64,000 nucleotides of DNA from Caballeronia turbans (GCA_001544655.2 FCOD02000005.1:1-64000); one strand, 5' to 3'. Positions 25,581 to 34,864 are shown, counted from the stretch's first letter. The notes: a model not told the origin generated them from the sequence alone. Program-made: numbers and translations.

Positions 25581-27809
25581 CTATTTCGTATCGAATGCGC
25601 TTACGCAGTCCCAGTCCTCGGGCAACGCGACGCCTCGCAGCGCATCGATACGCTTGCGATAGATCGCATACACCTGTCGCTCAGGATACTGCGCCGCGAG
25701 CGTCGCGAGTAGCGTTTGCGCTTCGTCCCACTCGCGCGCGCGATAGTGCGCGAGCGCCGCGTGCCAGCGCGCGAGCGCATCGGCATGTTCGTGCGGCGGC
25801 TGCGGCTCGAACACCGCGATCGGTGCGACGCGTCCCTTCACGCGCACGCGATCGATCTCGCGGAATACGACATCCGGCACCCGCTCGCGCGTCGCCTCGC
25901 CGACGATGATGTCGATATCGAAGCGTCGCGTCAGTCCTTCGAGCCGCGCCGCGACGTTCACCGCATCGCCCATCACGGTGTACGCCTTGCGCACGGACGA
26001 GCCCATGTCGCCGACCGTCATCGGTCCCGTATTGATGCCGATGCCGATCCACAAGGTCGGCCAGCCGCGCGCCGTGAGCGTGCGGTTCAGTTCGACGAGC
26101 GCGGCGCGCATGCCGAGCGCCGCGGCGAGCGCATGGCGCGCATGATCCGGATCGTCGACGGGCGCGCCCCAGAAGCCCATGATCGCATCGCCGATGTACT
26201 TGTCGAGCGTGCCGCGATGCGCGCGGATCACCTCGGTCATCGTGCCGAGATACTCGTTCATCAGCCGCGCGAGCGCTTCCGGCTCCAGTGTCTCGGCGAT
26301 CGCGGTGAAGCCGAGCACGTCGCAGAAGAGCACGGTGAGTTCCGCGCGACGGCCCGCCATGCTGTAGTCCTCGGGATGCCGGCTCATCTCCTCGACCAGT
26401 TCCGGCGGCACGTATTGCCCGAAAAGCGCGGCGAAATAGCGTTTCGCGCGGGCCTCCACGAAATAGCCGTAGGACATGTTGAGCACATGGAGCGCGAGCA
26501 CGGCAAGCAGCAGGGACGCCACGGGAATCGACCAGCCGAGCCGCGCGAACGCGAAGAGATCCGCCGCGACGATCGCAGCGAACAGCATCGCGCTGGAAAG
26601 CGTCGCGCGGGCGGGGCTGCGCCACGGCCACAGGAAGATCATCGCGAGGCCGGCGAGCACGAGCATCGACGCCTGCAACGCCGCCGCGAAAGGCGGCTCG
26701 AAGCGGATCGTGCCGTCGAGCATGCCGGCGATGAGGTTCGCGTTCACCTCGACACCCGGATACACCTCGCCGACGGGCGTCGTGCGCTGATCCATCAGCC
26801 CCGGCGCCGTCGTGCCGACGAGCGCGATCTTGCCCGCGAGCGCGCCCGCCGGAATGCGCTGCCCGAGCACATCGGCGATGGAGTAGTAAGGGAAGCTGCC
26901 CGTCGTGCCGCGATAAGGCACGAGTGCCGCGCCGTTCTCATCGACGGGAATGACGCGCGTGCCGCGCGGCGTCGTGAGCGCGAGTCCGGCGAGCGGTGAC
27001 GTTGGATCGGACGGATCGTCGAAAACGGGTGTGACCGAGGCATCGCCTAAAAGGGCGCGGAACACTTCGAGCGAGAGCGCGCCGTACACGCCGTCGCGAA
27101 ATGCGCTGATGAGCGGCACCCGGCGCACGGAGCCATCGAAGTCGATCACCGGATTGAAATAACCCGCGCGCCGCGCCGCGCTTTGCAGCGCGCTCAGGTT
27201 GCCGCCATAGCCCGTCCAGTCGAAGAGCGTGAACGGATGCGTGCCGAACGCGCGCTCGTTCATCAGCGGCGACGGAATCGCGCCGCTCGATGCGTCCCGA
27301 TTCGAGAAGTAATAGCCGAGCACGACGGGACGACCCGCGAGGGCATCGGCGAAGCGCTGATCGTAATCCAGACGCGGCGCGAGCCGCTCGAGCGCCTGCC
27401 GGTAAGCGGCGTTGTCCGCGAGCGGGCCGCGCGCGAGCTCGTCGAGCACGGCGAGGCCCGAGCTCGCGTCGGCTTCCGCGAACACCATGTCGAAGCCGAG
27501 CACCGCGACATGCTCGCGCGAAAACAGCGTATCGGCGAGCGTCGCCATGCGCGCGCGATTCCACGGCCAGCGGCCGAGTTCCGCGAGACTTTTTTCGTCG
27601 ATGTCGAGGATCGCGATGCGCGCATCGGTCGTGCGCGGCATGAAGAGGCGCACTTTCGCGTCGTAGAGCATCGCGGCCAGCGAATCGATGAAGCGGATGT
27701 CGTAGCGCGCGAGCGCGTGCCCCGCGAGCGCGACGACGATCGCGAGGCCCAGAACCCAACGCACGCCCGAGCGTTTGAGCACGGACGCAAAGAGTTCGCG
27801 CGCACTCAT
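25581..27809 (-). CDS. CHASE2-domain adenylate/guanylate cyclase
   Basis: A 742-residue membrane cyclase. The first helix is VRWVLGLAIVVALAGHALAR (about 17-36). A periplasmic CHASE2 domain follows (RIAILDIDEKSLAELGRWPW to GKIALVGTTAPGLMDQRTTP). Three clustered helices come next (about 355-430), then a class III cyclase domain. Metal aspartates are present in LFCDVLGFT (about 497) and GDAIMGFWG (about 541), and the transition-state Asn/Arg in GDAVNVAARLE. The Lys before IGDAI and Asp in VMGDAVN favour ATP over GTP. Its ATG overlaps the transporter stop (ATGA), so translation is coupled. Confidence 0.93.
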   Translation of the reverse strand: MSARELFASVLKRSGVRWVLGLAIVVALAGHALARYDIRFIDSLAAMLYDAKVRLFMPRTTDARIAILDIDEKSLAELGRWPWNRARMATLADTLFSREHVAVLGFDMVFAEADASSGLAVLDELARGPLADNAAYRQALERLAPRLDYDQRFADALAGRPVVLGYYFSNRDASSGAIPSPLMNERAFGTHPFTLFDWTGYGGNLSALQSAARRAGYFNPVIDFDGSVRRVPLISAFRDGVYGALSLEVFRALLGDASVTPVFDDPSDPTSPLAGLALTTPRGTRVIPVDENGAALVPYRGTTGSFPYYSIADVLGQRIPAGALAGKIALVGTTAPGLMDQRTTPVGEVYPGVEVNANLIAGMLDGTIRFEPPFAAALQASMLVLAGLAMIFLWPWRSPARATLSSAMLFAAIVAADLFAFARLGWSIPVASLLLAVLALHVLNMSYGYFVEARAKRYFAALFGQYVPPELVEEMSRHPEDYSMAGRRAELTVLFCDVLGFTAIAETLEPEALARLMNEYLGTMTEVIRAHRGTLDKYIGDAIMGFWGAPVDDPDHARHALAAALGMRAALVELNRTLTARGWPTLWIGIGINTGPMTVGDMGSSVRKAYTVMGDAVNVAARLEGLTRRFDIDIIVGEATRERVPDVVFREIDRVRVKGRVAPIAVFEPQPPHEHADALARWHAALAHYRAREWDEAQTLLATLAAQYPERQVYAIYRKRIDALRGVALPEDWDCVSAFDTK

Positions 27810-30064
27810 TGCGCGGCCCGGATCTGCTCGTTCGCGGCGACGAGCCGCGCCGCGAGCACCCGCGCGACGAACTTGTGCATGCGCGCGGCGAGCGCGGGAT
27901 CGTCGCTTTCCAGTCGCTTCAGGGTCGCGAGCGCGAGGCGCAGCACGACGGTCGGCTCGTCGGCGACGACGTCCGCGCTGCGCCGCGCGCCGGTGTACAC
28001 GGCCATTTCGCCGACGATCGTGCCCGCGCCGAAGCTGCGCAGCCGCAACGTGCGCCCCTCGCCGACGCTGAGCGCCACCGTCACGCGTCCCGTTTCGACG
28101 AAATAGATCGAATCGCCCGGATCGGCCTGCCGGAACACGTACTCGCCGGGCGCGAGCGCGAGCGTGTCGAGATGCGGGCGCAGCGCGTCGAGCGTGTCGG
28201 GCAAGGTCGATGCGAACCCGCCCGCGCGCGTCTCACGCGACGGATCCAGCGCGCGCAGCATCTGCGTTTCGATCCATTCGAGGCCGCTGTCCAGATCGGC
28301 GAATTCATGCGGGCCGCTCGCGCCTTTCGTATCGGTGATGCCTTTGGCGAACCACGCCTTCAGCCCCGGCGAAAGGCCGGTCAAAACGAGCTGCGCGTTC
28401 GCGCGCGCGCAGGCCTCGCGCAGCCTCACGAAGCTCGCGGTGCTCGACGCATCGACGCCATGCACGCGCGCGAAATCGACGAGCACGAAGCGCACGCCCG
28501 GGCGTGCATCGGGGGCATCGGCGCTCGCTTCGAGGCGTGCGAGGATATGCGTGAGGATCGAATACGCGGTGCCGAAGAACAGAAACCCCTGCAACGCGAC
28601 GCCGTAGAGCGCGCGCGCCTCGCCATCGAGCGCGCGGCTTTCGTCGACGGTGCGCTCGACGTTCGAGCGCCGGCCACGCCCGTCGAATTCGAGGCGAAAG
28701 CAGCTCACGCGGCCATAGCGCACGACGAACAGCATGCACGCGGCGACCACGCCGAGGAGCACGCCCGCGACGATCCCATACACGGCGATGATCGCCATGA
28801 TCGCGGGAATCAGCAGATAGTCGTGCCACGGCAGGCGCCGCAACGAGTTGATGAGCCATTCGTTCAACATGGCCGCGCCGATGAAGATCTGCAGCCCCAC
28901 GAGCACGGGCTTCGGCAACAGCGCCATCAGGCTCGGAAAGCGCGCGACCACGATGAGGCAGAAGAGCGCCGCCAGCACGCCCGCGCGCCGCTCCCGTACG
29001 CCGAGACGCCAGTTGGTGATCGTGCGCGTCATCGACTGCGCGCCGACGAGTCCGCCCGCGAGCCCGGTCAGCACGTTCGCGATGCCGGCCGCGCGCATCT
29101 CGCGATTGAAGTCGACATCGCGCGAGGTCGTCACGCCGATGCTCGTCGCGTTGAGCAGCACGGTCATCGACGAGACAGCGGCGACGGCGAGAATCTCGGG
29201 CGTGCGCGAGACGAGCGTCGGCAGCCAGGCGTCGTGCAGCAGCGAGAACGGCAGGCGCATGCCGGTGATCGACTCGTAGTGAAACAGCAGCCCCATGCGG
29301 CGCGCGTCTTCCAGACTCTTGCCCGCTCCGTGCAGCCCGCCGTAGAAGATCACGATGCCGAGCGCGATCATCGACGGCAACACGATCACGTAGCGCGACA
29401 GCGGCGTGATGCGCGTGAGCACGAAGAGGCCGACCCCCACGACGAGCGCGGGCACGCTCGCGAGCCACGGCAGCGTCATGAAAAGACGCGGCGTCGCGGC
29501 GCCGACGGGCGCATCGGTGAGCACGCGCAGCGCGCCTTCGAGCAAGAGCAGGCCGGTGCCCGCGAGAAAGCCGCCGATCACCGGAAACGGGATGTACTGG
29601 ATCAGGTTGCCGCGTTTCCAGTGCGCGAGCGCGAAGAGCAGCGCGCCCGTCGTCAGCGACGACACCGCAATCAGCATCAGCACGGTGGCGAGCACGGCGC
29701 CGTCGTCGCCGCCCGCGGCATGCACCGACAGCGCGACGGACGAGGCCAGTCCCGCGAGCAGCGCCGTCGCGTTCGAATCCGGCCCCGCGATCATGAAGGG
29801 CACCGAACTCGTCAGCGCGACCACGAACGCGACGATCACGCAGCTCAGAAGCGCAGTCGGCATGCCGGCGGAGATCCACGGCGTGAGCCCGGCCGAGAAG
29901 ATCGTCGCGCCATAGCCGGCGGCGTAGGCGAGCGCGAGCAGCGCGGTGAGCACGCCCGCGAGGGCATCGACGCCGAACGCCGCGATGGCCGAGCGACCGT
30001 TCGATGCGCTCGCATCGGTCCTCGCGCGCATGAGTTTCGTGTCGCGGCTCGCGTTCTCGCTCAT
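27806..30064 (-). CDS. SulP anion transporter with STAS and cyclic-nucleotide-binding domains
   Basis: A 752-residue protein starting MSENASRDTK; GGGAG is 5 bases upstream. Its order is a SulP membrane part (about residues 25-440, with PFMIAGPDSNATALLAGLAS typical of the family), a STAS domain (about 495-600, VRFVLVDFARVHGVDASSTA), then a cyclic-nucleotide-binding domain (about 625-735). The phosphate-binding cassette is intact in VGEMAVYTGARRSADV, with the Glu and Arg that hold the cyclic phosphate. It likely imports sulfate, bicarbonate or a dicarboxylate under cyclic-nucleotide control. The cyclase gene overlaps its stop codon. Confidence 0.92.
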   Translation of the reverse strand: MSENASRDTKLMRARTDASASNGRSAIAAFGVDALAGVLTALLALAYAAGYGATIFSAGLTPWISAGMPTALLSCVIVAFVVALTSSVPFMIAGPDSNATALLAGLASSVALSVHAAGGDDGAVLATVLMLIAVSSLTTGALLFALAHWKRGNLIQYIPFPVIGGFLAGTGLLLLEGALRVLTDAPVGAATPRLFMTLPWLASVPALVVGVGLFVLTRITPLSRYVIVLPSMIALGIVIFYGGLHGAGKSLEDARRMGLLFHYESITGMRLPFSLLHDAWLPTLVSRTPEILAVAAVSSMTVLLNATSIGVTTSRDVDFNREMRAAGIANVLTGLAGGLVGAQSMTRTITNWRLGVRERRAGVLAALFCLIVVARFPSLMALLPKPVLVGLQIFIGAAMLNEWLINSLRRLPWHDYLLIPAIMAIIAVYGIVAGVLLGVVAACMLFVVRYGRVSCFRLEFDGRGRRSNVERTVDESRALDGEARALYGVALQGFLFFGTAYSILTHILARLEASADAPDARPGVRFVLVDFARVHGVDASSTASFVRLREACARANAQLVLTGLSPGLKAWFAKGITDTKGASGPHEFADLDSGLEWIETQMLRALDPSRETRAGGFASTLPDTLDALRPHLDTLALAPGEYVFRQADPGDSIYFVETGRVTVALSVGEGRTLRLRSFGAGTIVGEMAVYTGARRSADVVADEPTVVLRLALATLKRLESDDPALAARMHKFVARVLAARLVAANEQIRAAQ

Positions 30065-30075
30065 CGCGGCTCCCG

Positions 30076-30729
30076 CTAGCGGCACGCCGCCGAGGGCACC
30101 ACCGGCGTGACGCGCGACGCCGGGAGCACCCCGAACGGCGAGCGCGCGCTGATGACGATCGTGCCTTCTCCCGCGCGCACGATCTGCCGGTCCACCTGAT
30201 TGATCACGACGATCTGCCCGTCATAGACGACGATCTGATCGCCCTTGCAATCCGCATTGCCGCCGGGTTCGAGGTTCGCGCAGTCCGTCACGGAATATTC
30301 GGTGCCGCGTATGCCGATGGTCGAAGTCGGCGTCTTCACGCGATAGTTCTCCGGCTTGCCTTCCTTCGCGACGAGCCCGTCCACGGCGCGCAATCCGCCT
30401 TTCACGAGCGAGAGAAAGCTGCGGTCTTCCTGCGGCGCGTTCGCCGCGTAGCGGAAATCGTCGACGCGAAAGACCGAGCCGGGCTTCAGATACACGCGTT
30501 GCTTGTCGGTGAAGATCATCACGATCTCGGACGCGACGCCCGTCTGCACGGTGTCGCCGTTTTCGATGTTGCCGCCGACCGCCGCCACGCGCTGCGCGCC
30601 GTTCGCGCCTTGAATGGCGACATTGCCGACGAGCGCCGTGATGGTGGCGACCGGCTCGGCCGCCGCCACGCACACCGATATCGCCAGAAGGAGAAGCAGA
30701 AGCGGGAGGAATCGTCGGGCGCGCGTCAT
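30076..30729 (-). CDS. Periplasmic FecR-domain protein
   Basis: A 217-residue protein with a signal peptide (LPLLLLLLAISVCVAAAEP). A FecR domain follows (ITALVGNVAIQGANGAQRVA; RVYLKPGSVFRVDDF), then PTSTIGIRGTEYSV, the sequence common to FecR proteins encoded beside CHASE2 cyclases. Two cysteines (DCANLE, DCKGDQ) may pair. It is not next to an ECF sigma gene, so it is unlikely to be an iron anti-sigma. It sits between the TpsB and SulP genes with gaps of 8 and 11 bp. A role as periplasmic partner of CHASE2 is an inference. Confidence 0.87.
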   Translation of the reverse strand: MTRARRFLPLLLLLLAISVCVAAAEPVATITALVGNVAIQGANGAQRVAAVGGNIENGDTVQTGVASEIVMIFTDKQRVYLKPGSVFRVDDFRYAANAPQEDRSFLSLVKGGLRAVDGLVAKEGKPENYRVKTPTSTIGIRGTEYSVTDCANLEPGGNADCKGDQIVVYDGQIVVINQVDRQIVRAGEGTIVISARSPFGVLPASRVTPVVPSAACR

Positions 30730-30737
30730 GATCGGTT

Positions 30738-32504
30738 TCAGAAGGACTTCGTGAGCGCGACCCAGAAGCGGTTCGCGTGGCCCGTGCCGAGGGTCGGCGG
30801 GACGTAGCCGAGGGTGTGCGCATACGACATCGACAGCAGGAACGCATGCGGCGCGGTGAAGGTGGCGCCGACGCCCAGTCCCGACAGCCTCACGTGATCG
30901 CTGCCGGGCACGACCGGATGCGCGACGATCCTGCCATCGGCGGTATCGATGAAACCGGCCAGCGTGACGAGCACCGGCACGAGCGATTGCCTGAGCGTCT
31001 GACGCACTTCGAAGGTCGCGATATACGCTTCGTCGACGGGCGCGTCGCCGGTCGCATAGGCGCGCACCGCGTAGGGGCCGCCGAGCGAGATCTGTTCGGA
31101 CGAGTCGAGATTGCGCGAGGTCGCCTGGCCGCTGAGCGAGAAGTAGAGTTGCGTGCCGTTGGCCTGATCGCCGATCACCTGCGTATGCGTGACGGCGAAG
31201 ACGAACTTCGTGAACGAGCCGGCGATCTGCGAGGCGACTTGCTCCGGCTGCGGCGACTTGAAGCGCAGGTTGCCTTGCTGGATGCCCGTGTCGAAGGTCG
31301 TGATGCTTTTTTCGAGCGTCAGATTGCCCGACAGCCCGAGGCGCGCGACATCGCTCGTTTTGTCGCTCACGGAATCGAACGCGCCCAGATGATCCGACAG
31401 CAGCTTGTGGTCGTAGCCGAGCGTCGTGTACACGTTTGCCGCGGGCGCGCGCAGCAGCGGATAGCTGACGAACGTCGAGAAGACGTTCGCGCTGCCGTAG
31501 GCGTCGAGTTCGTCGAACTGGCCGCCGACCGAATAAGTCGAGCGGGTATAGCCGATGCCCCACGCGAGGCCGCTGCCGCCGAGCGGCACCGTATAGCCGA
31601 TGTTGCCGTAGAACTGCCCGGTGATCGAGCCGAGCAGCCGCGCACCCAGCTGATCGCCGATGCCAAGCGGATTGTTCCATTGCAGCGCGCCGATGAGACG
31701 CGCGGTGCCGGTCGTCGTCTGGCCGTAGTTGTCGGCCTGCATGCTGCCCGACAGGGGCCGCGCCTTCGGCACCTGCAGCGTCATGTCGGACGTGCCGGGA
31801 AGCAGTCCGGGCGAGATCGTCGCGTTCGCGCCCGTCGTGCCGGCCGCGTCCTGCGCGAGCAGCGTGGCGCGGGTCAGCGCGTGCTCGTCGATCACGTCGC
31901 CCGGTTCGAGCCCGCCGAAAAAGCGCGCGATGACCGTATCGCGCGTGCGTGACCGATTGTCGATGCCGATGCGCCCATAGCGCCCCTCGCTGAGCGCGAT
32001 GCGCACGATGCCGTTGTCGATCTGTTGCGGCGGCACGTAGGCCCGCGCGACCAGATAGCCATGCCGGCGATAAAACGCGCTGACGCGATCGGCCGCGCTT
32101 TCTAGGTCGTCCAGCGAACGGTCCGCGCCGATGAGCGGGCGCACGACGTCGAGCAGCGTCGCGGCCGGAAAAAGCGTGTTCCCGGTGAACTCGAAGCCTT
32201 TCACCTCGAAGCGGATGCCGCCGGGCGCGCTCGACGCGGGCGGCGGCCCGGGCGCGGGCGTCACGTTCAGGCGAAGGTCGGAGGGCGGCACGGGCGCGGG
32301 CGATTGCTGCTGCTGTTCGCGCAGGATGCTGCCCGCGTTCGGCAGTGCCTGCGCGTGCGCCTCGCGCATGTCGCGCGCCGTCGCCGCGACGAGCGTCGCG
32401 AAAAGCACGGCGAGCCGGCGGGCTGCGCCGCTGCGGCGTCGTTCGCGGGGCCCGAAGCGTCGCACGCGCCTTGGCTTCACATGCGGCATACGTGACCGGG
32501 CCAT
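30738..32504 (-). CDS. Two-partner secretion outer-membrane transporter (TpsB; ShlB/FhaC family)
   Basis: A 588-residue protein. Its Arg-rich N-terminus leads into a signal segment (LAVLFATLVAATARDMREAH), a Pro-rich linker, POTRA domains (GGIRFEVKGFEFTGNTLFPA; IVRIALSEGRYGRIGIDN) and a 16-strand barrel. The family hallmark of strand/L6 loop is VRAY in GGPYAVRAYATGD, and the chain ends in Phe. It threads its TpsA partner, encoded upstream, across the outer membrane. The first ATG lies 28 bp inside the tpsA 3' end; MPHVKPRR at 32489 is an alternative start. Confidence 0.92.
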   Translation of the reverse strand: MARSRMPHVKPRRVRRFGPRERRRSGAARRLAVLFATLVAATARDMREAHAQALPNAGSILREQQQQSPAPVPPSDLRLNVTPAPGPPPASSAPGGIRFEVKGFEFTGNTLFPAATLLDVVRPLIGADRSLDDLESAADRVSAFYRRHGYLVARAYVPPQQIDNGIVRIALSEGRYGRIGIDNRSRTRDTVIARFFGGLEPGDVIDEHALTRATLLAQDAAGTTGANATISPGLLPGTSDMTLQVPKARPLSGSMQADNYGQTTTGTARLIGALQWNNPLGIGDQLGARLLGSITGQFYGNIGYTVPLGGSGLAWGIGYTRSTYSVGGQFDELDAYGSANVFSTFVSYPLLRAPAANVYTTLGYDHKLLSDHLGAFDSVSDKTSDVARLGLSGNLTLEKSITTFDTGIQQGNLRFKSPQPEQVASQIAGSFTKFVFAVTHTQVIGDQANGTQLYFSLSGQATSRNLDSSEQISLGGPYAVRAYATGDAPVDEAYIATFEVRQTLRQSLVPVLVTLAGFIDTADGRIVAHPVVPGSDHVRLSGLGVGATFTAPHAFLLSMSYAHTLGYVPPTLGTGHANRFWVALTKSF

Positions 32505-34774
32505 GCGTCGTCAGGCAGGCGGCTGCCGTCGCTCGACGAATCGGTGCGCTGCTGCACGAGCGGCGCCGACTCGGGCTGAAGCCCGGGCGTCGCATTGGAC
32601 AAAGGCGCGGGATTGGCGGCGTCGGTGCGTACGGAATCGAGAATGCCGGGCAGCGCCGCGGCGGTTGTGACGGCGGTTCCCGGCGTTTGCGGCACTTGCG
32701 GCGCCACCGGCTGCACGGGCGGCGTCACGGGTTGCACGGGCGCGCCGGCGATGCGCAGCGTGCCGCCTTGCGTCGTGATCTTGTAGCCCGTGGGGCCGCC
32801 CGTCGCGGTGATCGTGATCGCGTAGGTGCCGACCGCGGCGCCCGGCACCGCGCCCGTGCTCGTCACCGTGAAGACGAAAGGTTCGTGCTTCGTCGGACTG
32901 TCGGCGAATGCGCCGCCATAGTTCGCGCCGTTGTAGCGCAGCGCGAGCGTGACGTCGTTCGGTCCGAGCGTGCGGGGCATGTCGAACGGCACGTCGATGT
33001 TGATCGCCGTCAATGTGACTTGCTGGAGCGCATTGAACGCGAAACGGTTGCCCGGGGACGTTGCGGCGCGCGCATCGGCGCCGCCCGTGTACGCGTCGCC
33101 CCAGAGCGCGAGATTGCCGCTTTGCAGACCGCCGAATGCGTCCGCATCGGGCGCGTCGGAGTAGACGAGCCAGCGTCCGTTCGGCGAGGAAAGGGCACGC
33201 GCGCCCGCGCGGTTGACGAAGGTCGCGGCCGCGAGCGTGATGGCCGTGCCGCTCGCGCGGCTCGCGATCGGCGCGGCGAGCGTGAGCAACGGCGCCGTGA
33301 GCGTCACCGCGCCGCTCGCCGAGACGCCCGTCAAACCCGCGACGCCGCCGATGGTGAGCGGCGCGTTATCGTCGAGGGCGATCGAACCGGCGTCGGCGGC
33401 GAGCGTGCCGATGCGATTGCCCGCGTTCGTCAGTCGATAGGCGCCGGTGCCGCCTCGCAGCGCGACATTGGCTACTTCGATGGGCGCGCGCTGCGTGGCC
33501 GTGCCGCCCGTCGTCATCGAGAGCGTGCCGCGCGGCGCGCTGATGGGCGCGTGGAGCCGGATGCCGCTTTGCGCCGCGAGCGAAAGCGTATTCGCGCCGC
33601 GCCACGCGACCGGGCCATCGATCAGGACGAAGCCGAACGGCTCGAAGCCCGAAGGCGATGCGGCGCTGATCGACACATTGGTCGATTCGAGCACGCGCGA
33701 GAGCGTCGCGCTCTGAATCGTGCCGAAACGCCGTCCGATGGGATCGTCCGCGCCGACGAGCGCCGCGAAGTCGCTCGCGATGCGCCACGTGCCGGTCTGT
33801 CCCGAGGCCGCCGCCGTCGTGACCTGCGCATCGGGCGCGACGCGCACCTGCGTACCCGCCGTCTCGATGACGCCGCCCTTGCCGCCATTGGGCGCGGATG
33901 CGTCGAGCGTGCCGCCGACCTGCACGACGCCCGTGTCCGCGACGAGCCGGATCACGCCGTTCTGGTGCACGGCGCTGCGCGCGCGGATGATGCCTGTGTT
34001 GTTCACGACGTTGGCGAACAGCGCATCCTCGGCGCTCGCGGCGAGCCACGCCTGGCCGCCGTCGGCCTGAATCAGCCCGTGGTTGGCGGCGAGCGCATTC
34101 AGCGCGCCACGCTCCACCGACAGGCCGATCATGCTGTGGTCGCCGAGCGTGACGGCAATGCGTTCGCCCGCCGCGAGCGCGGCGAAACCGCCGGGCGCGT
34201 CGATCGTGCCGGCGTTGATCGCGCGCGTGCCGATCAACGCGACATAGCCGCCGGGCGCGCTCTCGATCGTCCCGAGATTGACGACCGCGCCACCGCCGCG
34301 ATGATGATGGTGACGCTCGCCGCCCGCGAACGTGTAATGGCCGCTCATGAAGTCGTTCGCCGACAGATCGAGCGTCGACGCGAGCAATCCGCCGACGTTG
34401 ACCTGCGCGCCGGGCCCGAAAATCACGCCGTTCGGATTGACGATGAAAACCTGTCCATTCGCGTCGAGCTTGCCGAAGAGCGCCGAAGGGTGCGGCCCGA
34501 CGACGCGGTTGAGCGCGATCGCGTTCGCGCCCGGCTGATTGAACGTGACCGATTCGCCGGGACGCGTGCTGAATGAATGCCAGTCGATCGCCAGCCGGCC
34601 GCTATTCTGCTGAATGGACGTATTCGCGCCCGCGCTCGTAACAGAGCCGGAGCCCGCGACGATGCGCGCGCCGGTCGGCTCCGCGTGCGCATACGTGGAG
34701 AACACGCTCAGGAGCGTGATGGAGCACAGCCGCAGCGCGGAGGAGGCGGGGCTTGCGCGCAGAGCCTTGATCAT
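32477..34774 (-). CDS. Two-partner secretion exoprotein (TpsA, filamentous-haemagglutinin type)
   Basis: A 765-residue protein from ATG 34774 (MIKALRASPA); AGGAG is 9 bases upstream. A signal peptide ends at TYAHA-EPTG. The TPS secretion domain follows, with the conserved FNQPGANAIALNRV and NPNGVIFGPGAQVNVGGLLA motifs. A beta-helical body comes next, then an MBG-like domain (ALRYNGANYGGAF) and a Pro-rich linker (PVQPVTPPVQPVAPQVPQTP). A HHHH run stands out near residue 155. It is small for an FHA adhesin, so a compact surface or released protein is expected. The tpsB gene overlaps its end. Confidence 0.9.
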   Translation of the reverse strand: MIKALRASPASSALRLCSITLLSVFSTYAHAEPTGARIVAGSGSVTSAGANTSIQQNSGRLAIDWHSFSTRPGESVTFNQPGANAIALNRVVGPHPSALFGKLDANGQVFIVNPNGVIFGPGAQVNVGGLLASTLDLSANDFMSGHYTFAGGERHHHHRGGGAVVNLGTIESAPGGYVALIGTRAINAGTIDAPGGFAALAAGERIAVTLGDHSMIGLSVERGALNALAANHGLIQADGGQAWLAASAEDALFANVVNNTGIIRARSAVHQNGVIRLVADTGVVQVGGTLDASAPNGGKGGVIETAGTQVRVAPDAQVTTAAASGQTGTWRIASDFAALVGADDPIGRRFGTIQSATLSRVLESTNVSISAASPSGFEPFGFVLIDGPVAWRGANTLSLAAQSGIRLHAPISAPRGTLSMTTGGTATQRAPIEVANVALRGGTGAYRLTNAGNRIGTLAADAGSIALDDNAPLTIGGVAGLTGVSASGAVTLTAPLLTLAAPIASRASGTAITLAAATFVNRAGARALSSPNGRWLVYSDAPDADAFGGLQSGNLALWGDAYTGGADARAATSPGNRFAFNALQQVTLTAINIDVPFDMPRTLGPNDVTLALRYNGANYGGAFADSPTKHEPFVFTVTSTGAVPGAAVGTYAITITATGGPTGYKITTQGGTLRIAGAPVQPVTPPVQPVAPQVPQTPGTAVTTAAALPGILDSVRTDAANPAPLSNATPGLQPESAPLVQQRTDSSSDGSRLPDDAWPGHVCRM

Positions 34775-34836
34775 GTCGGCAGACTCCTTTCTGTTGCGCT
34801 GCATCGTCGTCACGAAATGCAGGCGCACCATCAAGC

Positions 34837-34864
34837 AGTTTAGTGTTCCGAACCATGCTTGCAA
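34837..34864 (-). promoter_or_regulatory. Possible promoter of the tpsA operon
   Basis: On the minus strand, TTGCAA (34864-34859) and TAAACT (34842-34837) are separated by 16 bases. Each matches 4 of 6 consensus positions. The site lies in the 90-bp gap between the LysR stop and the tpsA start, so the operon may have its own promoter rather than depend on lysR read-through. Confidence 0.3.

Noticed and set aside
30076-32595. An 839-residue frame covering TpsB and FecR
   Set aside because: The N-terminal two thirds are an off-frame shadow of tpsB; only the FecR part (from 30729) is real.
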